From contig NZ_URFY01000025.1 in assembly GCF_900547205.1 (NCBI RefSeq), forward strand, positions 1-64,000: a stretch of 64,000 nucleotides of DNA, written 5' to 3'. Positions 16,716-27,100 of this stretch are shown here, one piece after another (positions within the stretch are counted from its first letter, which is position 1; every line of letters begins with the position of its first letter). The notes beneath the pieces were generated by a model. The model saw only the letters and a list, made by a program, of their open reading frames with translations. It had not been told where the DNA came from and did no database searches. The position numbers and the translations under genes are program-made. Source of the stretch: an uncultured Bacteroides sp. (GTDB lineage: Bacteria > Bacteroidota > Bacteroidia > Bacteroidales > Bacteroidaceae).

Positions 16716-17945
16716 ATGGCAACAATTCATTTAGCAGTCTTGAAAACAAGACAAAATTCAAAAGGGACTTATTCTATTTACGTAGCTGTAACTCACAAAA
16801 GAGCCGTGAGATATATATCAACAGAATACGAAATAGATGATTTATACCAGTTTGACACTGGTACTATAGTCTGTCGAAAAGATGCAAAAATCATGAATCA
16901 GCGTTTGCAATATCTCCTTTCGGAGTATCAGGAGAAGCTAGATTCCATAACGAAGCAAGAAGTATATACTTGCTCTCAAATCAAAAATATGCTTACCGGT
17001 AAGATGAAAGCTGAAAGTCTGGTTACTATCAGTGAGTATATGACTGAGCGAATCAACAGATTGCGCAAAGAGAATCGAGGTAGTTATGCAGATATGAATG
17101 TTTATACCCTATCGAAGATTTTAAGTATACTGGGAGATATTACCTTGCAAAGTTTCTCCCCTGACACTATTGCCTTATTTATAAAGGGGATGAATAATTT
17201 AAGCAACGCAACGAAGCAAATGCGCCTTACTCACCTAAAGGCTACTATTAATGAAGCTATACAGGAAGGACTTGTGAAGTATGAGATTCATCCTTTTAAG
17301 TACACCAAGATGCCTAAACCTGCCGTAAAGCAGTTGGATATTACTGTGGAAGAGTTTATGCGGATTAAGAATCTAAATACCCGGCATATTCGTATTGGAC
17401 TAGCAAAAGATTTATTTTTGTTATCTTTCTACCTAGGCGGCATCAATCTAGCCGATTTAGTTCAAGTCGATTTTAGTCGTGATGTTATTAAGTATATCAG
17501 GCAGAAGACCCACTTAAATAAACAGGATGAAAAGTTTGTGGTACTCACGGTTCCAGAGGTGGCGAAGCCTATAATCAAAAAATATTTGAAAAGAAACGGT
17601 AAGTTGGACTTTGGCTACAACTTCACTTATTCCAATTTCCAGCGTTATCTAAACCGATGTTTGAAGAGTTTAGCCAAGGAAATAGGTATTGAAACTGAGT
17701 TTTCCTATTATTCTGCTCGAAAAACCTTTTCTCAATTTGCTTTTGATTTAGGTATAAAGACAGAAATTATTGAGTATTGCATCGGTCAATCAATGAAAGA
17801 GAACCGTCCTATCTATAATTATGTTCGCATTATGCAAAGACAAGCAGATGCTGCGGTTGCAAAGGTAATTGATTATACGTGTAGTCCTCAGAGGTATGAA
17901 TCAGTTATAAACATGGGGATTCAATTAGGTAATACTACTGTTTGA
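16716..17945 (+). CDS. int: Tyrosine recombinase / phage integrase
   Basis: 409 residues: an N-terminal Arm-binding-like part, a SAM-like core-binding region (about 105-210) and a catalytic domain. The nucleophile Tyr is in RPIYNYVRIM (about residue 367). The catalytic residues are not canonical: the box I Arg position reads FYLGGINLADL, box II reads YSARKTFSQFAF (Arg kept, His replaced), and the usual GH(S) reads CIGQSMKENRP. This pattern occurs in a branch of Bacteroidetes recombinases. Position next to tRNA-Arg supports integration of the prophage that follows. Confidence 0.9.
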   Translation: MATIHLAVLKTRQNSKGTYSIYVAVTHKRAVRYISTEYEIDDLYQFDTGTIVCRKDAKIMNQRLQYLLSEYQEKLDSITKQEVYTCSQIKNMLTGKMKAESLVTISEYMTERINRLRKENRGSYADMNVYTLSKILSILGDITLQSFSPDTIALFIKGMNNLSNATKQMRLTHLKATINEAIQEGLVKYEIHPFKYTKMPKPAVKQLDITVEEFMRIKNLNTRHIRIGLAKDLFLLSFYLGGINLADLVQVDFSRDVIKYIRQKTHLNKQDEKFVVLTVPEVAKPIIKKYLKRNGKLDFGYNFTYSNFQRYLNRCLKSLAKEIGIETEFSYYSARKTFSQFAFDLGIKTEIIEYCIGQSMKENRPIYNYVRIMQRQADAAVAKVIDYTCSPQRYESVINMGIQLGNTTV

Positions 17946-18023
17946 GTTGTGATTGACATTCAAGTAGCATATTTATGAAATAAGTAATAGTTTATTTGAT
18001 AGAACTATTTGGCAGTAAAGTAC

Positions 18024-18053
18024 AAACGCTCTCGTTTTTAAGCGGGAGCGTTT
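18024..18053. terminator. Bidirectional terminator between int and hicB
   Basis: AAACGCTC (18024-18031) pairs with GAGCGTTT (18046-18053), followed by T-rich sequence; it separates the convergent integrase and hicAB genes. Confidence 0.7.
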
Positions 18054-18123
18054 TCATTTATACTCTAATGTTTTACTGATTTCTTTTAGTTGCACAGCAT
18101 CTTTCTTATCTAAACAAATAGCT

Positions 18124-18471
18124 TTACATAGCCATTTCATGTTCCAATTCTTTTGATACAGCCCGATTAATGAACTCATTAATGGTAGTGCCTGTATTGG
18201 CTGCTGCCATTGCCACCATTCCATGAAGGTCGGAAGGCATACGAACAATAAGTTTTCCGCTATATGGCTTGCTTGGCTCTACACCACGGTCTTTGCAACT
18301 GGCAAGATAATCATCAATAGCACCTTCAAAATCGCTTTTCAGTTCGTTAATAGTTTCGCCTTCGTAAGTGATACAATCCTTTCTAAGACCAAGAACCTTG
18401 CCGAACAAGCAATTATCTTCTTCGCTATATTCCACGCTACCTGAGTAGCCTTTGTACTTTAACTGTCCCAT
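18124..18471 (-). CDS. hicB: HicB family antitoxin
   Basis: 115 residues. The N-terminal half is the partly degraded RNase H-like HicB domain (YSGSVEYSEEDNCLFGKV, then EGETINELKSDFEGAIDDYL). The C-terminal half is a ribbon-helix-helix DNA-binding segment (GKLIVRMPSDLHGMVAMAA, TINEFINRAV). It neutralises HicA and probably represses the operon through the palindrome at 18789-18806. It begins 2 nt after hicA, so the toxin gene comes first, as is usual for this type. Confidence 0.9.
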   Translation of the reverse strand: MGQLKYKGYSGSVEYSEEDNCLFGKVLGLRKDCITYEGETINELKSDFEGAIDDYLASCKDRGVEPSKPYSGKLIVRMPSDLHGMVAMAAANTGTTINEFINRAVSKELEHEMAM

Positions 18472-18473
18472 AA

Positions 18474-18767
18474 CTACTTTGTTTTTTGTTCTTTACTCTG
18501 TTCATATTTCTCAATTAGCTTGTTTTCACGGATATAAGTAATCAATTGCTTCATCACATACCCTTTAATAATATTAGAGGGGTGTGGCTTGTGCATTATA
18601 TACGAATCCTTTCCATCTGTACTAACAAACTCAACCCGTGAACCTGACGTGCTCCCTTTACTACCTTCGCTAAAGCCAAACAGTTTAAATAAGCGTTTCA
18701 CTTCATCATAGGTGAAGTCTTTCGGCAGCGTGAGGAAACGTTCTATTAGCTTTTCTTTTGTACCCAT
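18474..18767 (-). CDS. hicA: HicA-like mRNA interferase toxin
   Basis: 97 residues with the HicA double-stranded-RNA-binding-like fold: an N-terminal helix with TLPKDFTYDEVKRLFKLFGF, strand GSRVEFVS, the catalytic His motif HKPHPSNIIK (His59 or His62) and helix GYVMKQLITYI. It would cleave mRNA when free of HicB. The C-terminal tail is lysine/glutamate rich. It forms the leftward operon hicA-hicB immediately after the integrase and may stabilise the prophage. Confidence 0.88.
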   Translation of the reverse strand: MGTKEKLIERFLTLPKDFTYDEVKRLFKLFGFSEGSKGSTSGSRVEFVSTDGKDSYIMHKPHPSNIIKGYVMKQLITYIRENKLIEKYEQSKEQKTK

Positions 18768-18784
18768 AGTTTTAATGGTTTATG

Positions 18785-18806
18785 CAAAGATACTAAATAT
18801 AGTATC
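18785..18806 (-). promoter_or_regulatory. hicAB promoter overlapped by a palindromic operator
   Basis: The -7 box TATCTTTG (minus strand, 18785-18792) overlaps the palindrome GATACT-AAATAT-AGTATC at 18789-18806. This placement suits autorepression by HicB. The start codon is 18 nt downstream. Confidence 0.65.
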
Positions 18807-19013
18807 ATACGCAAATTATAGCTTTGTTTTTTTATTTATCACTGCTGATATTTAACATTCACGCGAAACAGGCAAAATCTGTTTATTTCTCGTTTTTTTA
18901 GAGTAAAAAGCTGTTTTTGAGTAAAAAAACACGGAAAAAGGGCAAAAAATCACATAAAATTCTACTTTTTACCGAAAATACAGTTTATCTAAAGTAGACT
19001 GAAATAGATAAAA
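18807..19013. other. AT-rich spacer between hicA promoter and a leftward phage gene
   Basis: 207 nt with homopolymer A/T tracts and a 6-bp hairpin (AAACAG 18866-18871, CTGTTT 18879-18884) followed by a T run, possibly a weak terminator. No gene seen. Confidence 0.4.
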
Positions 19014-19295
19014 CTACTCCCCTATTTGCTCACTTAATTCCTTTAGTTTATCTTCAATTGTTTTCTCCTCTCTGGTTTCATCCGTAATTGATACGGATTG
19101 CAGAGAAGGAACTACGAACTTGCATAGGTCAAGGTATATCTTGGCTTTCTTTGCCGGGTCTTCTATTGCATCGAAGGCTTTCTCGAAATCTTCGACTTTA
19201 TTCTCTACTAAATTCTGGAATAATGCCCTGACGTTGGCTTGTACCTTGTTGGGCGTTCCAGCTTTTCTTCCGCCTGTCTTTTTTCCTGCTGCCAT
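19014..19295 (-). CDS. Small phage protein with GGRKAGTPN motif
   Basis: 93 residues. It begins with a basic stretch containing GGRKAGTPNK, a motif seen at the N-terminus of small DNA-binding proteins of phages and mobile elements (DUF5681-like). The rest is helical: VRALFQNLVENKVEDFEKAF, AKKAKIYLDLCKFVVPSLQ and an acidic C-terminus. A role as a small terminase-like or other DNA-binding protein is possible but not shown. It is divergent from the ejection block and shares the palindromic region at 19311-19376. Confidence 0.6.
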   Translation of the reverse strand: MAAGKKTGGRKAGTPNKVQANVRALFQNLVENKVEDFEKAFDAIEDPAKKAKIYLDLCKFVVPSLQSVSITDETREEKTIEDKLKELSEQIGE

Positions 19296-19310
19296 AAATA
19301 TGCTTGCTTG

Positions 19311-19376
19311 GTTAATGGATAAAATGTTGGTGCAAAGTTAAGCACCTATTTTAGCACCATTAATTTATCCATTAAC
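19311..19376. promoter_or_regulatory. Divergent control region with a 13-bp inverted repeat
   Basis: GTTAATGGATAAA (19311-19323) is repeated in inverse at 19364-19376. Between them lie GGTGC-N8-GCACC (19329-19346), a second GCACC (19354-19358), and a minus-strand -7 box TAACTTTG (19333-19340) for the 93-residue protein gene. GTTAATGGATA also occurs in the other divergent region, at 46373-46383. Probably a phage operator. Confidence 0.55.
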
Positions 19377-19385
19377 AGAAGAATT

Positions 19386-19877
19386 ATGATTGGAAGTATT
19401 ATCGGTGCAGGAATGAAAGTAGCCGGAAGCATATTTGGAGGTGTCAAGGCATCTAAAGCAATGAAAAAGCAAATGCAGATGTTGGACCAGAGTGCAAAGG
19501 ATAATCAGAATTGGTATGACAGACGGTATAATGAGGATTTTACGCAACGTGCTTCTGCACAGCAGGCTCTTAACCAAATGAAACAGGCTATGCAGGAACG
19601 CTCTTTACGGAGTGCCGGAACGAATGTTGTTGCAGGTGGGACGGAAGAAAGTATTGCTGCGGAGAAGGAAGCACAGAACAAAGCTCTTGCTGGTGTGACA
19701 GGTAACATTGTTACCGAAGGTGAAGCACATAAGGATGAGATTGAAGGGCAGTATATGCAGAAGAAGGATGCTATCAATAATGCTCGCATGGAATTGGAGG
19801 CAAAAAAGGCTGCCAATATAACAAATGCTGTTCAAGGTGTAACTGAAACGGCTAGTGGTATTGCTGAAATGTTCTGA
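19386..19877 (+). CDS. Internal virion / DNA-ejection protein-like
   Basis: 163 residues: an N-terminal glycine-zipper segment (MIGSIIGAGMKVAGSIFGGV), followed by long helices rich in Gln, Lys, Glu and Ala (WYDRRYNEDFTQRASAQQAL, then ATGVT- and EAKKAA-rich helices). This composition and length resemble podoviral ejection proteins such as T7 gp14 or P22 gp7, which enter the cell envelope during DNA delivery. Similarity is judged from composition and position only. It is followed 1 nt later by another helical protein and then the giant gene, a three-gene set like an ejectosome operon. Confidence 0.6.
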   Translation: MIGSIIGAGMKVAGSIFGGVKASKAMKKQMQMLDQSAKDNQNWYDRRYNEDFTQRASAQQALNQMKQAMQERSLRSAGTNVVAGGTEESIAAEKEAQNKALAGVTGNIVTEGEAHKDEIEGQYMQKKDAINNARMELEAKKAANITNAVQGVTETASGIAEMF

Positions 19878-19878
19878 T

Positions 19879-21135
19879 ATGGCTACTATAGTTGAACAAA
19901 TATTGAAAAAGCCTGATACTACCAAACCGGTGGTTCAGGATACGGTAGGAACTCAACAACCTGTTCCTGCCAATAATGGTGTTGAGCCGGCTAAACCGAA
20001 CGTTCCTCAAAAGAGTGTTATGCAGCCTTTGACTGATAAGTCAATTAGTCCTGTTCAGGTTGCATCTAAGAGTGGGGTTCAGGAAAAGCCTCTTTTGCAA
20101 ACTCAACAAATGACTATGACGGATATTTACCAGAAACTTAATCCATATACTCCACCATCGCAAGAGCAACTTGAAAAGGAAAGGAGACGGGATAAGGCAA
20201 GCAGGATTATAAGTGCTATTGGTGATGGCATTGGTGCATTGAGTAATCTGTACTTCACTACTAAAGGCGCGCCGTCGGTGCAAATATCTCCTTCCAATAC
20301 TTTATCCGGAGTTTATAAGAAACGCTATGATGAATTGACAGCCAAACGAAAAGAAGAACGTGATAAATGGGTGGCAGGATATTTGAATGCAGCCGGACAG
20401 GATAGAGTACAAGGGAATGCAGATCGCTCCCATGAGTTCCAAAAAGAGCGTGCTAAGGAGCAAGATAAAAAAGCAGACCGTGCACATGAGTTTCAGGTTA
20501 CGCAGGCTGACCGGACTTGGAAACGTGCCAGAGAACAGGATGCAGAAAATAAACGTCGGTGGGAGGAGCAATTTGCGGAAACGAAAAAGAACGGTGCCGC
20601 TTCACGTGCCAATGCTGCTGGAACCCTCGGACTCCGTAAGCAACAACTTGACTATAGCAGGCATAAGGATAAGGAAACGAGGGTTTATAACTTCCAGAAA
20701 TCGCAAGGTAAAACTATTCCTTTCTCCATCGGTGATAAGACTTTTGTCGTAGGTTCTAATGCTTTGCATGACAATATTGGAAACATGGCTGGCGCCATAC
20801 TCTATGATTTAAGGAACTCGGACAAGTATAAGAATCTGAGTGATGAAGAACTTACCAACTATAGTAAAGCAAAGGATTATATCGCCATGCAAAGACAGCT
20901 TGACCCTTCCAAAGTCAACCCGAAGCAATTGGCGGAAACGGTGAAGAAGTATGCAAGTTCTTCTCCCAGCGCGCAGGCAATCCTAAAAGAACTTCATGAT
21001 TATTATGCACAAGAAAAGGCTTTTGCTGAAAGTGGAGAAAGTAGAAGCGGTAATAGTCTGGGGATTGGTTGGGATAAAGGTTCGAATAGTAAGGATAAAG
21101 GTAATAAGGGTAATTCACTTGGCTTAGGCTGGTAA
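19879..21135 (+). CDS. Putative second ejection/internal virion protein, coiled-coil
   Basis: 418 residues, starting at the ATG in TGATATGG just after the preceding stop. The N-terminal 90 residues are Pro, Gln and Val rich and disordered; then EQLEKERRRDKASRII leads to a short Gly/Ile-rich segment (ISAIGDGIGALSNLYF). A highly charged coiled coil with repeated AHEF units (RSHEFQKERAKEQDKKADRAHEFQ) covers about residues 180-250. The C-terminus has two GNSLG(I/L)GW units around a Lys/Gly-rich linker. No enzymatic motif. Layout suggests a virion protein ejected with the DNA. Confidence 0.55.
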   Translation: MATIVEQILKKPDTTKPVVQDTVGTQQPVPANNGVEPAKPNVPQKSVMQPLTDKSISPVQVASKSGVQEKPLLQTQQMTMTDIYQKLNPYTPPSQEQLEKERRRDKASRIISAIGDGIGALSNLYFTTKGAPSVQISPSNTLSGVYKKRYDELTAKRKEERDKWVAGYLNAAGQDRVQGNADRSHEFQKERAKEQDKKADRAHEFQVTQADRTWKRAREQDAENKRRWEEQFAETKKNGAASRANAAGTLGLRKQQLDYSRHKDKETRVYNFQKSQGKTIPFSIGDKTFVVGSNALHDNIGNMAGAILYDLRNSDKYKNLSDEELTNYSKAKDYIAMQRQLDPSKVNPKQLAETVKKYASSSPSAQAILKELHDYYAQEKAFAESGESRSGNSLGIGWDKGSNSKDKGNKGNSLGLGW

Positions 21136-21149
21136 TAATCGATTTTTAT

Positions 21150-24100
21150 ATGACGAATACTATAGATAATGTTGGTGCATTGTACAAAGCACTTAGACAA
21201 AAAGGATTTAGCGATATTGGTACGGAAGATATATTCCGAAATAAATTACAGGATGAGAATAACAGGAAGCAACTGTACGACGCGTTGAGAAAGAACGGGT
21301 ATGATGATATAGGAGACTATGATACTTTTAATATACGTGTTGGAAGTAGTTATCAATCTGCTTCTCCTGTTCAGGAGGTGGATTCAAACTATACTGCTGG
21401 GCAGGTGGATGTCGGTGATATAAATGGGGATGTTCCTGAATACTTGCAGCGACCGGAAGAACAAGAAACTATAAAGGGATTTGTGCCTGCTTTCAAACAA
21501 GGTTCGGATGCTTTGTATCAGGGTATGAAATCTTCTGTTGGTGAAACGGCTAATCTTCTAGCAGGTTCCAGCCGGGACTATACGAAGGCACAGAGGCAGT
21601 TGCAGGAGCTGGTGGATAGTGGCTATGACTTAACGGGTTTTGATAAGGAGAAGGCTTTAAAGGATTATAAGGACCGGCAGTTTCAGCGTGATATGGATTC
21701 GTGGGAGGAGATGATGCAACAAAGGCGTAAGGAGCGTGAAGGCATGGGATTCCTTGATGCGCTGGTGCATAAGTTTAAAGACCCTGACCGCCCACGGGAC
21801 CAGTATGATAGTTCGGCTGTTGCTTTCAATAAGATGAAGGTTGGTGATGAAGTGCAGTTGGGACGTGCTTTTGATGCGATACAGGAGGCTTTGACACAAG
21901 CTAATGGTGATGTGGAGAAAGCTTATACCTTACTTGGTGAGCAATCTGCTAAGGAGACATGGGGTGATAAAACATCACGTGAAGCCCGTGAAGCTATGCG
22001 AGAGTTTAAGCCGACCGAGGGTACTGCGGCTTGGGTAGGTAATATTGTTCCGCAGATGATCGGCAATGTTGCCGGTATTGCTGCATCAGTTTCTCCGTGG
22101 ACCCGGTGGTTGGCACGTCCGTTGGGTGTTGCTAATTTGGGTATGCTTACGGCTTCTTCATCCGGTAGTGCGATGGCAGATGCCAGAGAGTATGCAGAGC
22201 AGACAGGCAAGCAGGTGAGCGAAGGTGATGTACTGCGTGTTGGTGCTATTTCGGGAACTATTGAAGCTGGAACGGAGATGCTGCCTTATGGACGTTTCTT
22301 TGGGGGTATTCATAACTCTGTGGCTAAGAAGCTAGGGAAAGAGGTGACGAATGCCATTGCTGGTAATCCGGCTGCGAGAAGAGAGTTAAGTAGTTTATTG
22401 AGGGATGCCGGAAGTGAATTATCAACTAAGCTTTTCACAAAAGAAGCTGGTAAGAGGTTTATCGGTGATGTGAGTATTGAGGGGTTCTCGGAATTTCTAG
22501 CAGAAGGCGGCGGAACGTTGGTACCAATGATTTATCAGAATCCGGAGGATTATCCTACTTTGTATGAGGTGCTGCAGAATGGCTGGGAAGGTGCTAAAGC
22601 CGGTATCTTCATGGGTTCTATTCTGGGTGGTGCTTCTTCGACCATTGGGCATTATCAGAACAGGGCGAGAAGAAAGCAACAGGGTAAGATGATGCTTGCC
22701 GATACAAAGGACGGTGTGCTGGAAGTTGTGGGACAGACTGGAGAGGATAAGTATATGGCGGTGGATGGTAAGGGTATGCCTCACGAGATTACCCGTGATA
22801 TGGTGAATGATTTTGAAGTGGTGGACTTTCAGGAGTTTGATACGTATTGCAAGGCACAGACGGAGGAGAATCTGCAAAAGGCGGTGGAGAACGGGCGATC
22901 ACTTGCAGAAGATATGGACCGGACTAAGAAACATGCGGCTAAATTGGAACTTGACAAGGCTTCCCGTGGGCTTACACCTGAAATGATTGAGGAGATGGAC
23001 GGGGTCTCTCCTACTGATTATCTGGCTTCACATGAGGATGTGGCAGAACAGGTTCTTCCATATCTTAATGCTAAAGCGAAATATGAAGGGTTGATTCAGG
23101 GAGTGCGTGAGGGCATTGACGGGAAGATTGAGCAATCTAATACGTATATTGACAAGAATACGCATACGGATGGCAGGATTTACTCTGCACGTCTGAAAGT
23201 GGATGATGAACCGGTGTCGATTGTGTCGGGGGATGTGGCTTTGGATGAAAACGGGCTGATTGACAAGGAACGTTCTGCCGGACGCTTTATCGTGATGAAC
23301 TCTAAAGGGGAATTGCAGATGCGTGACCGGGATGATATTTTGTCGGTGGATGGCATTTCGGATGCACATGAAATGAAACTGACCACTGCTGAAACCATAC
23401 GGCAACAGGAAGCACAGAGGGCTGCTGACGAGATTGAAGGAAAGCGTGAATTTGTGCAAGGTGAGGAAGTGGAGACTTATCTGAATGGTATGCGTGTGTT
23501 GGTTGGCGTTCAGGCGCAAAATGAGGATGGCACGATTACTGTTACGGATGGTAAGAATGAGATATTGACTACCCGTGAGGAATTGCAGAGGGGAGTTGAT
23601 ATAGTGGAACAGATGCGCATTGATGAAGAGTTAGCGGCTGAACAGCAAGGTAATGATTTGGCTTCGAGCGACGGGATGGAGGATACTTATGCGTTGAATA
23701 CGGAACTTAGCTTCCAGACAGAGAACGGCGTGGTGCGTGGTTCTGTTACCAATGAACGAAATGCGGACGGACTGATTGAGGTTTGGACGGAGGAGCCACT
23801 AAATGGAAAGAAGGTGAATTTATTCACGGAGGAGGAATTGAATGCCTTATTGGATGGTAATAATACTGATAAGTTGAATAAAGAAAGTGGTGTTGACTTG
23901 CAAAATTTATCATCAGAAATTTTGCAAAGAGCTAATGTTACAACCGATAATGGAGCGAGAAATACCATTAATAGCAATGACAGCAAAATAGAAGGTGGAT
24001 TAATTCTGAATAATCTTCCACAGGTTGCTTCTACAATTGACTCTCATGGTATTGCTAAAGGAAATGAACTGGAACACTTACTTAACTTTCTCATTAATGG

Positions 24101-27100
24101 TGTAGATACCAGCAGACGGTTTGATACTGCACCTTTAGGAAAGGCTTCGCATGCATCTGGAAGTGGGTTAGGCACGGCGAGCGGTACATCTTATCGAGAT
24201 GGATTGTTTATCATTGCATCAAAACCTAACAGCATGATTCTGGATGCAGATGGTAAGACAAACATATCTACTGTGCTTATTAATGATATGAGCTATCAAG
24301 GGGGGAATCCTTTAGGAGAATCCCATGCAAAAGCAATCCAAAAGGAGTTATCGAATATGTTTCCTAAAGTTGATTTTGTACTCTATTCTGAGGCGAACGA
24401 TTATTATTCTAAGACTGCTGTGGAACCAGCACAGAATGAAACCCCTGAACAGAAGTTACAGAAGTTACAGAAGTTGATTGAGACTTTACCAAAGAAGAAG
24501 GATGGAAAGGTAGATTATAAGGCGTTAACACCCCAACAACAATTTGAATATACAAGTGCAGTTGAATCTCCAGAGATGGCAATTGAAGACTTGAAAATTT
24601 ATATGTCTGCCAAAAGTGAAGAACTTGAGAAGTTGAATGCACGTTTGACAAAGGCTATTGGCGGAGAGCGTGCTGAAATACGTGACTTGATACGAGATAA
24701 GAAGCATGAGTTGGACGAATTGAGTACATTCTACCAGAGTGTTGTGTCAGAACAAACTGAGGAGATTGGAGCAAAAGAGGAGGATGAAACGCCCCGTTCC
24801 ATTATGGATGTTGATATGCTGGAATGGACCGCAGAGAACTCTACAGATTTGAATGAGGTTATTACAGCATATAACGAGGCTAAGCAATTGGCGAGCCATG
24901 ATATTAAGTTGCAGCCATGGGAACAGGCTTTGTTAGGAAGAAAGGTTAGTACTGATAGCTTTGTGCGATTCTCTGATAAAAACCATATTACGGGGCAATT
25001 GGCTAAAGCATGGTTGCGTAAGGATGGTGTAGGAATAGACCAGATACAAAAGGAGTTTGAAATGGAGGGGCTGAACGTGTCGGAACAAGATATTGTCGAC
25101 TTTATGTTGCGCCATCCTTCGAACCATGTGCGCACGACATCTGACACGCAGAATAGTTTGGGCAGACGTTTTTCAGAGATTGCGACCAAACAGGCGGGTA
25201 TGCCTATTGGCGGACCGGAAAGCGTGACTGGTAAATTGTTCCTTCAAACTCTGGTACAGGGTAAGAAGTTGGAAGGTATTCAGCAAGCTATCGAGAAACA
25301 GGCAACACAGGAGGATGAAGTGATGGAAGAAACATTCTATCAATCAATTCCTAATGATGCATTAGGCACTGACGAGGAGATAATGCATGGAGTGCTCGAT
25401 GGTGTAGAATATATAGACGGTGAGTATGTGTTTAACGACGCTGAAATTACTGCCGAAGAGATAGATAATATTTATTCAGAATTAGAACTTAGTAATTATG
25501 GAAGAGAAACAGAAACGGAGAATAGCCAAGAAGATGGTATTACGAACCCTTTTGACGAGGCAAGAGAAATCGAAGAACCCAGAACACAGGGAGTTGCTGC
25601 AGAAGAGGATAGAGAAACTAAAACGGGAAATAGTGGAACTGGAATAAAGAACGCTTTTTCATACGATAAAATAGTTGAAATTCAAGAAGGAAATCAAGTA
25701 GATGAATATGATCGGCTACATGGTACACAAATAGGAGAAATGCTTAATGCCATTGATGCTATACAATCTAATGATACAGAAAGAAAACAGAAATATAACC
25801 AGAGACATTTTCGAATTAATAAAACTTCTGATTTCCTTAAATCTATTGGTGTTAAAGGTGATTATTTTACTGTAAGAACCGGAGTTATATCACGCCACAT
25901 TAACAAAGATGGTTCGCATGGATTAGGCTTAGAAGAATGGAAAGACGTTGCAATGTCTCTTTCTTCTCCGTTTGCTGTGACAAAATATGATAAGAAGGAC
26001 AATGCTTTTAGAATTTGGACTAATGCGAAAATTAATAATAGTTATATTGTTGTTGGAGTTGATGTGAAAGTCTCCGGCAAAGATATGTTTGTTAATTCTA
26101 TATCAACTGCTTTTGGACTTGATAATACAGGCGTATCGAAAGATAAAATAGTCTGGTACGATGAAAAAAATATAAACCCTGCGCAACGGTCAGTTCTAAA
26201 TGGGCTCAATTCCCAAATATATCCCGAAGCGCAAGGTTTATTTTATGGAAACAAAGATAATGAGTTTCAGGAAGAAAAGCAAATTTCGAGCCAAGAAACT
26301 ATTGCTAAAGCAGAAAATCAAAAAGTTTTGCCGGACCTCCTTCCTGCTCAAGAGGATAGAGAAACTGAAACGGGAAATAGTGGAACTGGAATAGATTACA
26401 CTGGAAGCTATACTTTGAGTGGTGTTCTTTCAGATAACGGGGAACGTTTTTATCAAGATATCAATGGTAACATAAATTTAGTACAGATACCTCTGAATGT
26501 ATTTGAGGCTATTCATAAAGAACCGGCTCCGTTCAGACTTATTCCTTCAATGCTTTCGCACGTATTTGACAGACATGGGAAAGAAATGAAACTTCAAAAT
26601 GCGGCTGATGCAATTAAGTTTGTTCTTGATGTAATGAACAACTTCGATCATGTTCGCCAAGGAGAAAGTAAGGCTCTGATATTTTCTGTAGAAAACGGAA
26701 GAAACAGAATTGGGCAACGTGCAATTACAGTTCTTCTTGATTCTAAGAATGGAGAATATTATGGAATAAAAACTTCTGGATATGAGAGGTTAGATGGATT
26801 GAGAAAAAGAGCGTTGCTTTGGGAGAAGGGCGCGAATGAAACTTCTACTACAGATGTTGCTTCTGTAAATGTTACCACCGCTAAAGCTCAACAAGGCAAC
26901 GAGCTATCCGGCAGCGCATCAAACCAAAGCAATGCTCTTTCAGACAACAAAAATAGTGAGTTTCAGGAAGAAAAGCAAATTTCGAGCCAAGAAACTATTG
27001 CTAAAGCCGAACAGGAGGTTGATTCTTCTCCCAGCGAAGCGCAAAAAGAAGCCGGGAATTATAGAAAAGGTCATGTAAAGATTGACGGTTTCGATATTAC

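Larger units (their letters stand above)
26245..26394 (+). other. Candidate overprinted 49-codon ORF in the +1 frame of the giant gene
   Basis: Starts ATGGAAACA and ends TAG; same length as the candidate at 25498, and the same last 14 residues (KRIEKLKREIVELE). Strongly basic (SFRKKSKFRAKK). Overlaps linker repeats R2 and R1. Confidence 0.3.

Noticed and set aside
24100..24420. Assigning the domain with GTSYRDGLFIIAS (residues about 985-1090) to ADP-ribosyltransferases
   Set aside because: No clear catalytic triad seen; left unassigned.
25605..27007. Repeats considered as CRISPR-like or insertion-sequence ends
   Set aside because: Only two copies of each, in-frame within a coding region, no spacer regularity and no transposase.
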